A DNA stretch of 64,000 bases from JBMYYR01 sp965243605 (GTDB lineage: Bacteria > Bacteroidota > Bacteroidia > Flavobacteriales > CAJXXR01), in the NCBI GenBank assembly GCA_965243605.1, contig CBDEVQ010000112.1, positions 1-64,000 on the forward strand. The letters run 5' to 3'. The position numbers were made by a program, and so were the translations under genes. Shown in pieces: positions 43,833 through 53,381 of the stretch. A model generated the notes under the pieces. The model was not told the origin of the DNA, ran no database searches, and worked only from the letters and a program-made list of their open reading frames with translations. Within the stretch, counting starts at the first letter, position 1, and the number at the start of each line of letters is the position of its first letter.

Positions 43833-44570
43833 ATGTTAAAAATAAATAACTTAGAAGCTCGAATAGAAGCATTCGAAATTTTAAAAGGAATCAATTTAGA
43901 AATTAAGCCAGGTGAAGTTCATGCCATAATGGGTCCTAACGGAGCTGGTAAATCAACATTATCTTCTGTAATTGCAGGTCGTGATGATTATGAAGTAACT
44001 GGAGGAGATATTGAATTAGACGGTGTAAGCTTATTAGACCTTGACCCAGAAGAGCGTGCTCATGAGGGTATTTTCTTATCATTCCAATATCCTGTTGAAA
44101 TTCCAGGTATTTCAGTTTCTAATTTTGTAAAAACTGCCGTTAACGAATCTAGAAAAGCAAAAGGTTTAGAGCCAATGCCAGCTAAGGAGTTATTAAAGAA
44201 GATGAAAGAAAATCAAAAACTTCTTGAAATGTCTCCTAAATTCTTAAGCCGTTCTATGAACGAAGGATTCTCTGGTGGTGAAAAGAAACGTAACGAGATT
44301 TTCCAAATGGCAATGTTAGAGCCTAAATTAGCCATCTTAGATGAGACTGATTCTGGTTTAGATATTGATGCCTTAAGAGTTGTTGCAAATGGTGTAAATA
44401 AATTAAAAAGCGAAAACAACGCCGTATTAATTATTACACACTACCAACGTTTATTAGATTATATTATTCCTGATTTTGTACACGTTTTAGCCGATGGTAA
44501 AATTGTGAAAACAGGTGGTAAAGAACTTGCTCTTGAATTAGAAGAGAAAGGATATGATTGGTTAACTTAA
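43833..44570 (+). CDS. sufC: Fe-S assembly ATPase SufC
   Basis: ABC-type ATPase that drives the SufBC2D scaffold. 245 residues. Walker A GPNGAGKSTL near 34-43, Q-loop FLSFQYPVEIPG near 85-96, signature MNEGFSGGEKKRNEI near 141-155, Walker B LAILDETDSGLD near 168-179. No membrane segment, as expected. Between sufB and sufD, spaced 24 and 12 bp. Confidence 0.97.
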   Translation: MLKINNLEARIEAFEILKGINLEIKPGEVHAIMGPNGAGKSTLSSVIAGRDDYEVTGGDIELDGVSLLDLDPEERAHEGIFLSFQYPVEIPGISVSNFVKTAVNESRKAKGLEPMPAKELLKKMKENQKLLEMSPKFLSRSMNEGFSGGEKKRNEIFQMAMLEPKLAILDETDSGLDIDALRVVANGVNKLKSENNAVLIITHYQRLLDYIIPDFVHVLADGKIVKTGGKELALELEEKGYDWLT

Positions 44571-44582
44571 GATTCTGTACAT

Positions 44583-45842
44583 ATGAATTGGATAGAAAAT
44601 ATTAACCCATCTATGTTGGATCAATTTACAGATTCAACAGATCGAACAACTCAATTAGAGGCGTTTAAATCGTTGGGGCTTCCTACGCGTACAAACGAAG
44701 AATGGAAGTATACAAACTTGAAAAAGTTTCTAAACACAGACTGGAATCTTGATAACCTACCTACCGAAGTAGAAATTAGTGTACCAGAAAAAATTAGTGA
44801 AAACGCCCTTCAATTTGTCTTTGTAAATGGATTATTTAGCCCTGAGTTATCAGATGCTTTCCCATCTACAGTTACAATGTCTAACATGGCTAATGCAACA
44901 CAATTACCAGATTCTTTTGGTAAAATTGCAGAAAAAGAAGGAGATTCTTTATTAGCATTAAACAAGGCGACTTACCGTGATGGTTTATTCATTCACGTAA
45001 AAAAGAGTCAAATTGTTGAAGAGCGAATAGAACTTGTTTTTATTAACAATAGTACTGAAGCGTCATTAACTGCTCCACGTAACTTTTATGTGGTTGAAGA
45101 AAATGCGCAAGTAAAAATTACGGAAAGACACTTTAACCAAGGTTCTGTTGAACATTTTACGAATGTACTTACCGAAGGTGATGTTGCTGCTAATGGTCGT
45201 TTAGTGATTTGTAAAATTCAAAACGATACGATTTTATCTACAATGATTGATCATACTTGGATTCGTCAAGATAAACAATCGCATGCACAAGTAGATACAT
45301 TTAGCTTTGACGGTAAATTAGTGAGAAACAATTTACAATTTTTACACATTGGTGAACATTTAGAATCTCATTTACGTGCCATTACTATTGGAAAAGGAAA
45401 AAGTCATATTGACCACTCTACTTTAGTAAACCATGCTATGCCTAATGGATTCTCTAACCAGATGTACAAGGGTATTTATGGCGATAAATCTAATGGTGTT
45501 TTTAACGGACGTATTATGGTTTGTAAAGATGCTCAAAAGACCAATGCTTTCCAACAGAACAATAATATCTTAACAAGTAAAAATGCTTCTATTGATACTA
45601 AACCTCAATTAGAGATTTTTGCAGATGATGTTAAATGTTCTCATGGTTGTACAATTGGACAAATGGACGAAAAGGCTATTTTCTATTTACAACAACGTGG
45701 TGTTCCTAAAAAAGAAGCGATTGCTTTATTAACATTTGCTTTTGCAAACGAAGCTTTAGAGAACATTACTGATGATGCTTTAAACTTATTTATTCGCCTT
45801 GAAATTGCAGCCCAATTAGGTGTAAATATCGATTTAGAATAG
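44583..45842 (+). CDS. sufD: Fe-S cluster assembly protein SufD
   Basis: 419 residues. Beta-helix scaffold protein homologous to SufB. N-terminal segment TRTNEEWKYTNLKKF near 36-50 (the family pattern E.W.YT....), and in the C-terminal part RIMVCKDAQKTNAFQQNNNIL and CSHGCTIGQMDEKAIFYLQQRG, both typical. Last gene of the operon: sufS and sufE do not follow; a strong terminator comes about 25 bp later. Confidence 0.95.
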   Translation: MNWIENINPSMLDQFTDSTDRTTQLEAFKSLGLPTRTNEEWKYTNLKKFLNTDWNLDNLPTEVEISVPEKISENALQFVFVNGLFSPELSDAFPSTVTMSNMANATQLPDSFGKIAEKEGDSLLALNKATYRDGLFIHVKKSQIVEERIELVFINNSTEASLTAPRNFYVVEENAQVKITERHFNQGSVEHFTNVLTEGDVAANGRLVICKIQNDTILSTMIDHTWIRQDKQSHAQVDTFSFDGKLVRNNLQFLHIGEHLESHLRAITIGKGKSHIDHSTLVNHAMPNGFSNQMYKGIYGDKSNGVFNGRIMVCKDAQKTNAFQQNNNILTSKNASIDTKPQLEIFADDVKCSHGCTIGQMDEKAIFYLQQRGVPKKEAIALLTFAFANEALENITDDALNLFIRLEIAAQLGVNIDLE

Positions 45843-45865
45843 AATAATTTCATTCTTCTTATATA

Positions 45866-45912
45866 AATAAAAAGCCTCCAGATACATAATGTATCTGGAG
45901 GCTTTTTATTTA
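45866..45912. terminator. terminator of the suf operon
   Basis: Perfect stem of about 22 bp: GCCTCCAGATACAT / ATGTATCTGGAGGC extended into flanking AAATAAAAA and TTTTTATTT. Also faces the minus-strand TPR lipoprotein gene. Confidence 0.88.
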
Positions 45913-45969
45913 ACATCTATGTGTTTCACACTTCAATATATCTTACAATATCACTTTTAAACGATTAAT

Positions 45970-46554
45970 TTATAATCCTAAAACCTGCTTTATTAAATCG
46001 TCTTTACTAAATTGAAGCATCTGATCAACTATTGGATTATTTGGATCTTCTGTTTTCAATTGTTTTAACTCTGCCTTTCCTTTATCCACCTCTCCTATTA
46101 AAATGTAAGACACAGCTCTATTTAAACGATTACTCATATATGAAGCTTCAAGTCCTTTATCATTGATGCGAGCTGAATATAAATCGATACTTTTTGAATA
46201 ACTAAGGTTTGCTTTTTTATGATAACCCAAATGAGAATACAGCATACCTAAAAAGCTCCAAGCTTCAGCCATTTCAGGCTGTTTTGACACGATGGTTTCA
46301 TTCTCTAACATAGCCTTGTCAAATTCCTTTCTATTTAAATAGATATTAACTTTATTTGAGTGCGGCATCATATAAGTTTCATCCATCTTTATAGCTTTAT
46401 CAAATAAGATTAATGCACTATCCACTTTACCATTTTGCAAATATCCACCTGCTTTATTATTCATTTCAATAGCTTCTTGCTTATAAACAGGATTATCTTG
46501 TCCACAACAATATAATGATGTCGTAATTACAAGTAAAATTAATAGACGTTTCAT
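45970..46554 (-). CDS. TPR-containing lipoprotein or secreted protein
   Basis: 194 residues. Signal region MKRLLILLVITTSLYCCGQ with two Cys near a lipobox-like end (YCCGQ), so lipidation at Cys16 or Cys17 is likely. The rest consists of at least three tetratricopeptide-like helical repeats: GYLQNGKVDSALILFDKAIKMD at about 37-58, LNRKEFDKAMLENETI near 72-88, LGMLYSHLGYHKKANLSYSKSI near 102-124. TPR regions bind other proteins; the partner is unknown. Monocistronic; 126 bp downstream of rsgA on the same strand. Confidence 0.78.
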   Translation of the reverse strand: MKRLLILLVITTSLYCCGQDNPVYKQEAIEMNNKAGGYLQNGKVDSALILFDKAIKMDETYMMPHSNKVNIYLNRKEFDKAMLENETIVSKQPEMAEAWSFLGMLYSHLGYHKKANLSYSKSIDLYSARINDKGLEASYMSNRLNRAVSYILIGEVDKGKAELKQLKTEDPNNPIVDQMLQFSKDDLIKQVLGL

Positions 46555-46680
46555 AAATTTAATAGAGTTAAATTACATTGGTAAATGTAGTCATTATATT
46601 GAATACAATAGCTTAAGTAGATCTGGTTTACGATAAACTTAATCCCTCTAAACATTACATTTAAAGGGGTATTTTTATTT

Positions 46681-47736
46681 TCAATACTTCTTTCGCTTTT
46701 GAGCATGTCTGATAAGCTTACTTAGATTCTTACCACTTTTCTTTCGTTCTTGAGACGATTGTGCATAATGTTCTTCTTCTCGTTTAAGCTTTATATAACT
46801 ATAATAAACGTCTTCCGATAAAATACTATTTTCTAAAGCTTCTAAAACCATACAACTTGTTTCGTTTGTATGGGTACAATCCGAAAATCGGCATGTTTTA
46901 GCTAAATCTGTAATAGCCTCAAAGGTTTGCTCTATACCTTTGGAATGATTAGACATTCCCACCTCTCGCATTCCTGGTGTATCGATAACTATACTTCCAT
47001 CTGGCAACACAAAAAGCTCCCTATTCGTGGTTGTATGTTTCCCTTTTTGATTACTCGTGCTAATTGAATTTGTCTTTAAGTCCTTTTCATATAGTAATCG
47101 GTTAATTATAGTGGATTTCCCAACTCCAGAAGATCCAATAAAGCAATAGGTCTTAAATCTCAATAAGTCGTCTTTAAAGGGGATAAATCCACCGTCACTA
47201 TACATACTTAATGCATATAATTTAATTTGAGAATGTCTTTGCTTAATTTGAGCTATATATTCTTGAACTTCTCCATCCTCTATTAAATCGGTCTTTGTGA
47301 GTAATACAATAGGTTCTATTCCTCCTTCATTACATAAAGTAATATAACGATCTAACCGATTTAAATTATAATCCTGATTCACGGCCATTACAATAAAGGC
47401 AGCATCTATATTGGTCGCTATTAATTGGAGTTCATTGCTCTTACCTACACGTTTACGTTCTAGTGTTGAATATCGGTTTAAAACCGACTTTATAACCACT
47501 GAATCTTTGTCCATGGGAATAATCTCTACCCAATCGCCAACGGCAGGGAAATCTTTTGGGCTATTAGAAGCATATCTAAGACTTCCTATAATTTGCGCAT
47601 AAAATACCCGTTTTTCATTTTTAACGATATATCGGTCTTTATGCACTGTAATAACTCTTGCTAGTTGAGTTTGTATTGTTGAATATTCTTGATTTATTTT
47701 TATGATTTGTTCTGTAAATCCTAATGTCTTAAGCAT
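46681..47736 (-). CDS. rsgA: ribosome small subunit GTPase RsgA
   Basis: Circularly permuted GTPase that checks late 30S subunit maturation and is stimulated by the 30S particle. 351 residues. N-terminal OB domain (RVITVHKDRYIVKNEKR), permuted G motifs: G4 LLTKTDLIED near 140-149, G1 GSSGVGKSTIINRL near 193-206, switch/G3 region KGKHTTTNREL and DTPGMREVG, then the C-terminal zinc knuckle CRFSDCTHTNETSC with three Cys and one His. Long structured leader upstream (47737-48010). Confidence 0.95.
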   Translation of the reverse strand: MLKTLGFTEQIIKINQEYSTIQTQLARVITVHKDRYIVKNEKRVFYAQIIGSLRYASNSPKDFPAVGDWVEIIPMDKDSVVIKSVLNRYSTLERKRVGKSNELQLIATNIDAAFIVMAVNQDYNLNRLDRYITLCNEGGIEPIVLLTKTDLIEDGEVQEYIAQIKQRHSQIKLYALSMYSDGGFIPFKDDLLRFKTYCFIGSSGVGKSTIINRLLYEKDLKTNSISTSNQKGKHTTTNRELFVLPDGSIVIDTPGMREVGMSNHSKGIEQTFEAITDLAKTCRFSDCTHTNETSCMVLEALENSILSEDVYYSYIKLKREEEHYAQSSQERKKSGKNLSKLIRHAQKRKKY

Positions 47737-48010
47737 TGCTTTTGTCTTAAAAAAATGATTTGATATACAGTATTACTCAAGCTTCAAATCTCTTTTTATA
47801 TTTGAATATGAGCCTATGTAAGATCAAAATGTTTAAATGAAAAAGTTGAAGCATAGCGCTTCCTTCAGCGATAAAAAATGCTGATACAATGAGAAAGGTC
47901 GACAAGTTGATAAGTATAATTTCATTTAGTTTTCACTAAATAAATACTCTAAAACTTGTCTATTAAACGGACTCCGCCGTTCTTAATGTATTTACAAAAT
48001 GGTTTGTCAT
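47737..48010 (-). other. structured 5' leader of rsgA or a separate small RNA (candidate)
   Basis: Transcription from the promoter at 48018-48048 would run through about 270 nt before rsgA without a convincing ORF. In it: a nested hairpin set at 47901-47960 (GACAAGTT/AACTTGTC enclosing AGTAT/ATACT and TTTAGT/ACTAAA with a 4-base loop), and a second at 47851-47881 (GCAT/ATGC enclosing CGCT/AGCG). A short ACGG/CCGT repeat lies at 47967-47980. Could be a regulatory leader, a small RNA, or a copy of a dispersed intergenic repeat. I cannot tell which. Confidence 0.4.
47901..47960. repeat. 60-nt nested inverted repeat
   Basis: Outer arms GACAAGTT and AACTTGTC, middle arms AGTAT and ATACT, inner arms TTTAGT and ACTAAA around TTTC; all arms perfect, joined by short unpaired spacers. 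Confidence 0.75.
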
Positions 48011-48017
48011 AAAGGTA

Positions 48018-48048
48018 CAAAGGTAACTAGAAATTGGGAAATGCACAA
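48018..48048 (-). promoter_or_regulatory. promoter of the rsgA leader (TTG-N20-TACCTTTG)
   Basis: On the minus strand TTG at 48046-48048 and TACCTTTG at 48018-48025, spacing 20 bp; 282 bp upstream of the rsgA ATG. One of the best promoter matches in the window. Confidence 0.65.
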
Positions 48049-48116
48049 CGCATGTATTATGTTCAATACATCATTCGCAACATTTTATCTAGTGCTTTAT
48101 TAAATCATTTTTTCTA

Positions 48117-49769
48117 TTAATTGATCGTAATAATCTTTTCTGTTGCCGACCAATCCTTACAAGACACACGTATTACATAGGCTGTATTTTGATATCTTGA
48201 AGTATTAAGTTCTAAAACATTGAGGTGTGTTTGTTCTGAATACAGTAGCTGTCCTTTTAAAGAATAAATTTCTACTGTTTTTATTCCTTCCAAAGAAAAT
48301 GCCTCGTTCACGTTAATTTCAACTGTCTTTTTTGATGCATTTACATAGGTTGTAAAATAGACATTATCAACATCATGTTCTCCAACTGATACGGGATCTC
48401 CTGTAACATCAAAATTAGAATATTTAGCCACAAAGCCATCAGTTAAACCATTAGAGGTAACGATTGTTGTTCCCAAATCAATATCTAAATCGGCTGGATT
48501 ATAAAACCATCCACACATTAATAAGGTGTCTTCATATATTTTAATGTCATGTACTCCTGACACCGTACCCAAAAACTGAGACATTGCTAAGTAATTAAAA
48601 TCACTATCATACTTTGCAATATAACTAGCACCCTGAGATGTTGTATGGATAATTTCATTTACAGGATCAAAATTGGCATAATCAAATAAATATCCTACGA
48701 GGTAAATATTCCCTGAATCATCTGTGAAAATTTCATTTGGATTCGGACCTTTATTATCATAGGCTTTAGCCCAAATAAGTTCTCCAGAATTTGAAAATCG
48801 GCTGACAAAATTAAACATGGTTGGAGGATTCTGAGTCACCTCTGAATAATCATATATCATCTCTACAATATTACCTCCTCCATATATTTGAGAATTTCCC
48901 CAATAATCTCCATAAATAATGAGATCTCCATTGTTCGCTTTGCGAATAAAACCACTTCTAAACATTCCTTCAGTATGCCCGTATAAAGTGGTATCAATCA
49001 AGTTACCTGTTAATACATTATACCTTTCTAAAACCAATCTATTGGTTTGCAGATGATAATTACTCATTTGAAATGAACGGATACATTGAATTTCGGATTG
49101 ATTAATAATCTCAGGATATCCACCTATTTTATTAGACCATTGTATATCTAAATTTGTATTCAACTTTGTTATTGAGTCACCTCCATAAGCATATATAGAT
49201 CCCAAATCATCCTTAAAGAAATGATTGTCATAAACGTTAATTCCATTACCATGTATTCGATTACCTTTTATAAAATTTCCATTATTATCATACTTAATGA
49301 TAAATCGTTCATGAATACTTAAAGGTCCCCCGTTCAATATTTGAGTATTATTAGAAGGATCAAAATCTATTTCGCCTTCACCAACTCCCATGATATATAT
49401 ATTCAAAGAATCATCAAGTAAAATTTCAGATGCAATATCATAACCAGATAAACCCAAAGGTATTATCCATAACAGAGACATATCTGGATTATATTTTGCT
49501 AAGAAAGCATCTCTAGTTTCCATTTCTAAACCTGGAGCAAGATTAGTTGAATCTACTACATTTTCATAGATAGTATCTATTGAATTAAAATGAACCGTAT
49601 CTGAAAATTGACCAACAACATAAATATTTCCAAAGGTATCTTTTATAAGGCTATGCGGCCAATCGTTAGTCACTCCACCAAAAGAGGTATAAGATTCTAA
49701 TGTTTGGGCATAAGATATAGACGAGAATAAACTAACTATTATTAATAGAATCTGAGCAATACATTTCAT
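48117..49769 (-). CDS. secreted protein with T9SS sorting domain, copy 3 of 3
   Basis: 550 residues from ATG 49769 (MKCIAQILLIIVSLFSSISYAQT); the ATG at 49781 would only lengthen the signal peptide and the paralogs start at the later position. The body has SBBP-like blades, e.g. DTFGNIYVVGQFSD near 38-51 and ILLDDSLNIYIMGVGEGEIDFDP near 115-137, likely a beta-propeller. The end is a type A T9SS C-terminal domain (VEIYSLKGQLLY ... WSATEKIITIN), so the protein should be exported and attached to the cell surface. Paralog of the next two genes; role unknown. Confidence 0.83.
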   Translation of the reverse strand: MKCIAQILLIIVSLFSSISYAQTLESYTSFGGVTNDWPHSLIKDTFGNIYVVGQFSDTVHFNSIDTIYENVVDSTNLAPGLEMETRDAFLAKYNPDMSLLWIIPLGLSGYDIASEILLDDSLNIYIMGVGEGEIDFDPSNNTQILNGGPLSIHERFIIKYDNNGNFIKGNRIHGNGINVYDNHFFKDDLGSIYAYGGDSITKLNTNLDIQWSNKIGGYPEIINQSEIQCIRSFQMSNYHLQTNRLVLERYNVLTGNLIDTTLYGHTEGMFRSGFIRKANNGDLIIYGDYWGNSQIYGGGNIVEMIYDYSEVTQNPPTMFNFVSRFSNSGELIWAKAYDNKGPNPNEIFTDDSGNIYLVGYLFDYANFDPVNEIIHTTSQGASYIAKYDSDFNYLAMSQFLGTVSGVHDIKIYEDTLLMCGWFYNPADLDIDLGTTIVTSNGLTDGFVAKYSNFDVTGDPVSVGEHDVDNVYFTTYVNASKKTVEINVNEAFSLEGIKTVEIYSLKGQLLYSEQTHLNVLELNTSRYQNTAYVIRVSCKDWSATEKIITIN

Positions 49770-49817
49770 ATTAAAGTCCATTTTTTTAACATCACGAATT
49801 CGTTCGTATAGCTAATA

Positions 49818-51470
49818 CTAATTAGCTTTAATTATCTTTTCAGTTGCCGACCATTTAGCGTTGGATACCTCCACTAAATACATAGCTTTTGGAAAGCTAG
49901 ATATATCAAATTCTATTGTTTTTGAGGAACTTTCTATTGTTTTTAATACTTTCCCTTCTATATTGTATATGGATATTCTATTTACATGTTCAGCTGATAA
50001 CGACTCTGAAATATTTATCTGGATTGTATTTCCAAATACTTTTGAATAAACCTTAAAAAAGGTATTATCACCAATATGTTCTTCAATAGAAATAGGTTCA
50101 GATTCATTTGTTAAATTTTCAAAGTCTGAATATTTTAACACGAATATATCTCGTAATCCATTCGTTTCAATGGAATCTTCACCCAAAGTAATATCAATAT
50201 CAATTGGAAACTCAAAATCTCCACACAAATATGCTGTATCTTCAAATAATAACAGATCATTTATATTCGAATGATCTCCTATAACTTGAGACATTCCTAT
50301 ATAATTGAATGTACTATCATATTTTGCAATGTATGAACTTGTAAAACAATTTGCTACATGAATTACAGGTGTTGAAGTCGAAAAATTAGCTGCATTCTCA
50401 AACTTTCCAGAAACATAAATATTTCCATTCTGATCTTCCTCTATAATATGTGGGTATGGATGTTCTCCTTCTATTGTTTTTGCCCAAAGCAAATTACCAG
50501 AACTACTATAGCGACAAATAAATGCATTTGACATATTACTCACCCCGTCCGGTAGATAATTATAATTCTCAAATTCGATTGTATCATTATCATCATAAAA
50601 CACTAAGTCTCCCCAATAATGCCCATACAACATGAGATCACCGTTTTGCATTTTATTTAAAGAATTCATAGTACACCAACCATCATTATATCCATAAACC
50701 AAAGAATCTAATAAACCTCCGGTAACCGAGCTATATTTATCTAATACAATTTCATATTCAACCATTGGTCCAAGTACGTTGTAAATAGATCTAAGACTGT
50801 TAATTTCAGAAGTATTTATCACCTGCGGACCAAAGCTTATATTTTCAGTCCAAATTAACTCTAAATCCGATGTATATTTCGAAAGTGTATCATCTGCAAA
50901 TACAAATAGATTCCCTAGTTCATCTCTTAGTAAACCCTTTTTTCCAGAGAAACTAGTTGGATAAAGAAATAAAGAACTGCCACCTACGGTTTCATTAACA
51001 GCTATAAAAACACCATCACTTCCATACTTGGCAATAAATCCATTTCCTTCTCCTAAATCTAAAGTATCTATATCATTCGAAGGATTAAAGTCAATATTCC
51101 CTCCCCCATATCCAATAACATATACATTAAGAGAATCATCCAAAATAATATCTGAAACCTGATCCCATTTATCTCCCCCCATTGTTACAGCCCATATAAG
51201 GTCCATATTTGCATCGTATCTTGCAATAAAACCATTCGTATAATTACTATATGGAGAAGATATAATACTTGCTGTATCATTTGGGTTTATATCCAATGTA
51301 TCAGCTATTCTTCCAACCATAAAAACATCACCATTTGGGGCCCTTTCAATTGAGTAAGCATGATCGAAAAATGTTCCTCCACATAAAAGAGATGCCTCTA
51401 AAGTTTGAGCATAAGAAATTGTGTAAGAAAAAACGAAAACAATTTGAAGTATTGATAAAATAAATTTCAT
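49818..51470 (-). CDS. secreted protein with T9SS sorting domain, copy 2 of 3
   Basis: 550 residues, signal peptide MKFILSILQIVFVFSYTISYA then QTLEAS. Propeller-like repeats as in its neighbours: APNGDVFMVGRIADT near 46-60, DSLNVYVIGYGGGNIDFNPSND near 110-131, DQNGNIYVSGKFE near 349-361. T9SS type A domain at about 470-550 ending WSATEKIIKAN. 48 bp upstream of copy 3 and 98 bp downstream of copy 1. Probably one transcript or recent duplicates. Confidence 0.83.
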   Translation of the reverse strand: MKFILSILQIVFVFSYTISYAQTLEASLLCGGTFFDHAYSIERAPNGDVFMVGRIADTLDINPNDTASIISSPYSNYTNGFIARYDANMDLIWAVTMGGDKWDQVSDIILDDSLNVYVIGYGGGNIDFNPSNDIDTLDLGEGNGFIAKYGSDGVFIAVNETVGGSSLFLYPTSFSGKKGLLRDELGNLFVFADDTLSKYTSDLELIWTENISFGPQVINTSEINSLRSIYNVLGPMVEYEIVLDKYSSVTGGLLDSLVYGYNDGWCTMNSLNKMQNGDLMLYGHYWGDLVFYDDNDTIEFENYNYLPDGVSNMSNAFICRYSSSGNLLWAKTIEGEHPYPHIIEEDQNGNIYVSGKFENAANFSTSTPVIHVANCFTSSYIAKYDSTFNYIGMSQVIGDHSNINDLLLFEDTAYLCGDFEFPIDIDITLGEDSIETNGLRDIFVLKYSDFENLTNESEPISIEEHIGDNTFFKVYSKVFGNTIQINISESLSAEHVNRISIYNIEGKVLKTIESSSKTIEFDISSFPKAMYLVEVSNAKWSATEKIIKAN

Positions 51471-51568
51471 TTGATTAAAACATTAAATTAATAAAGACGA
51501 AAATAAGACATTAAACTATTTTTTTACTGTATATCAGTTAAAAAAAAAATCGACAATATAACCTTTTT

Positions 51569-53206
51569 CTATTTCACAACTTTCTCAGTAGCCGACCATA
51601 TTCCATTAGAAACTTGTATATAATAGATTGATGTAGAGAAAGTAGATAAATCTAATTTGGTTTGCAACGCTTTAGTTGTATTATACATTAAAAGACGACC
51701 ATAGCTATCGTATACCGAAATACGGTATTTGTTTAAAGTAGACGTATTATCATTAACTGTGATAACGACTTCTCTAGATGACTGACTTGAATATAACGTA
51801 AAAAAATTAGACTCAACTTCTTCTTCTAACACAGTCAAAGAATTATTCGTTATATCAAAATTTGAGTATTTCAACACGAATGCATCATGTTCTTCTGTTG
51901 TTATAGTATTTTCTCCAGAAGATGTTAAATCCATATCCATAAACTCAAAAAACGAACCACAAATCAACATTGTATCTGCATAAGCTTTCACATCTAAAAC
52001 ATAGGAATGATCTCCTAAATCTTGAGACATTCCTAAATAATTGAACTCATCATCGTATTTTGCTATATAGGTAGGAAATACAGTTCCTGGGTTATGAATT
52101 ATTGGAGAATTTCCTACAGAAAAATTAACAGGATTATAAAAATTTCCTATGGCATATATATTTCCGTCTTGGTCTACTTCTAAAATTTCAGGATTTAAAC
52201 CAACTCCTTCTATTGTTTCTATCGTTTTTACCCAAAGTAAATTCCCTGAACTATCAAGCTTACAGATATACGCATTTGACATTTCCCACCCCCCATTTGG
52301 ATCGTAATTATTATTTTCAAATTCTACGGTATCATTTCCTACATAACATTGTAATAACCCCCAATAATGGCCATATACTAACAAACCATTATTTTCTGTT
52401 TTCTCTATTAAACGTATAGACATTCCACCTTCATTATATCCATAATTTGTAGAACTAATTAGTCCACCTGTAGTCGCATTAAATTGCTCTAGAGTAAGAG
52501 CATATTCATTTCCTGAAATAGATGGTATATTTTCTAATTTTACACTTCGAAACTCTGAATTATTTATAACATCAAGATGCCCATTCATTTCTTCTACCCA
52601 TTGGATATCCAAATCTGAATTATATTTCGTTAAAGTAGAGTCTAAGTATGTATATATATTAGCTGAATCATCTTTAAACAACTCTTCTCTTCTTTCTCCA
52701 GTAGGTAAGCCTGATAAAGTTTGACCAACATCTAAAACTGATATAACATTTATGAAAGAACCATTATGATCATATTTAGCTAAAAATACACCACCATCTC
52801 CCCAATTTAAAGTATCAATATCTGCAGAAGGATTAAAATCTATATTCCCTGAACCACTTCCCATTACATAAACATTAAGAGAATCATCAAGAAGAAGCTG
52901 ATCTGCATTACCTCGAAAAGAAACCATCCAAGATAATATCATATCCGAATTATATTTTGCAATTAAAGCATTTGTAGCAGGAGCAGATGGAAGTGTGATA
53001 TTCACTGGTGCTCCAAAAGGATTGCAATCTGTCATATCTGTAACATCACCTACTACATAAATATCGCCATTAGGTGCTTTAACAACTTCATTAATCTTAT
53101 CTAGATAATCCCCTCCAAAATTAATGTGCGACTCTAAAGTTTGAGCATAAGAGATAGAAGAAAATAAGCAGACGCTTAAAAATATAAAACGTAACAAATA
53201 TTTCAT
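51569..53206 (-). CDS. secreted protein with T9SS sorting domain, copy 1 of 3
   Basis: 545 residues, signal peptide MKYLLRFIFLSVCLFSSISYA then QTLESH. Repeats include APNGDIYVVGDVTD near 45-58, DSLNVYVMGSGSGNIDFNPS near 108-127 and DQDGNIYAIGNFYN near 346-359. The sorting domain ends KLDLSTFSTSIYYIQVSNGIWSATEKVVK. First of the three copies; no convincing -7 box was found in front of it. The 98 bp between copies 1 and 2 hold only AT-rich sequence. Confidence 0.83.
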   Translation of the reverse strand: MKYLLRFIFLSVCLFSSISYAQTLESHINFGGDYLDKINEVVKAPNGDIYVVGDVTDMTDCNPFGAPVNITLPSAPATNALIAKYNSDMILSWMVSFRGNADQLLLDDSLNVYVMGSGSGNIDFNPSADIDTLNWGDGGVFLAKYDHNGSFINVISVLDVGQTLSGLPTGERREELFKDDSANIYTYLDSTLTKYNSDLDIQWVEEMNGHLDVINNSEFRSVKLENIPSISGNEYALTLEQFNATTGGLISSTNYGYNEGGMSIRLIEKTENNGLLVYGHYWGLLQCYVGNDTVEFENNNYDPNGGWEMSNAYICKLDSSGNLLWVKTIETIEGVGLNPEILEVDQDGNIYAIGNFYNPVNFSVGNSPIIHNPGTVFPTYIAKYDDEFNYLGMSQDLGDHSYVLDVKAYADTMLICGSFFEFMDMDLTSSGENTITTEEHDAFVLKYSNFDITNNSLTVLEEEVESNFFTLYSSQSSREVVITVNDNTSTLNKYRISVYDSYGRLLMYNTTKALQTKLDLSTFSTSIYYIQVSNGIWSATEKVVK

Positions 53207-53326
53207 AGTTTATTATTTTATTAAAAATCAATACTCTAAAGTACTTCTTTTTTTTTAATAAAAAAAGTTAATTATAAAACACATATGAGTATATATACAT
53301 TACACCCTTTAAAATATATTATTGAA

Positions 53327-53372
53327 CACAAAAAAAGGGTAATGCAATGCAAAACCCTTTTAATATTGTGTT
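53327..53372 (-). terminator. terminator of rpmB
   Basis: Stem AAAAGGGT / ACCCTTTT with an AT-rich outer extension (ACACA / TGTGT) and a T-run on the minus strand; it starts 10 bp after the rpmB stop codon. Confidence 0.72.
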
Positions 53373-53381
53373 GAAAACAAA

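Noticed and set aside
47777..47905. 42-codon hydrophobic ORF (TTG start) in the rsgA leader, minus strand
   Set aside because: No ATG, no conservation evidence, and it overlaps the inverted repeats; noted only as a possibility.
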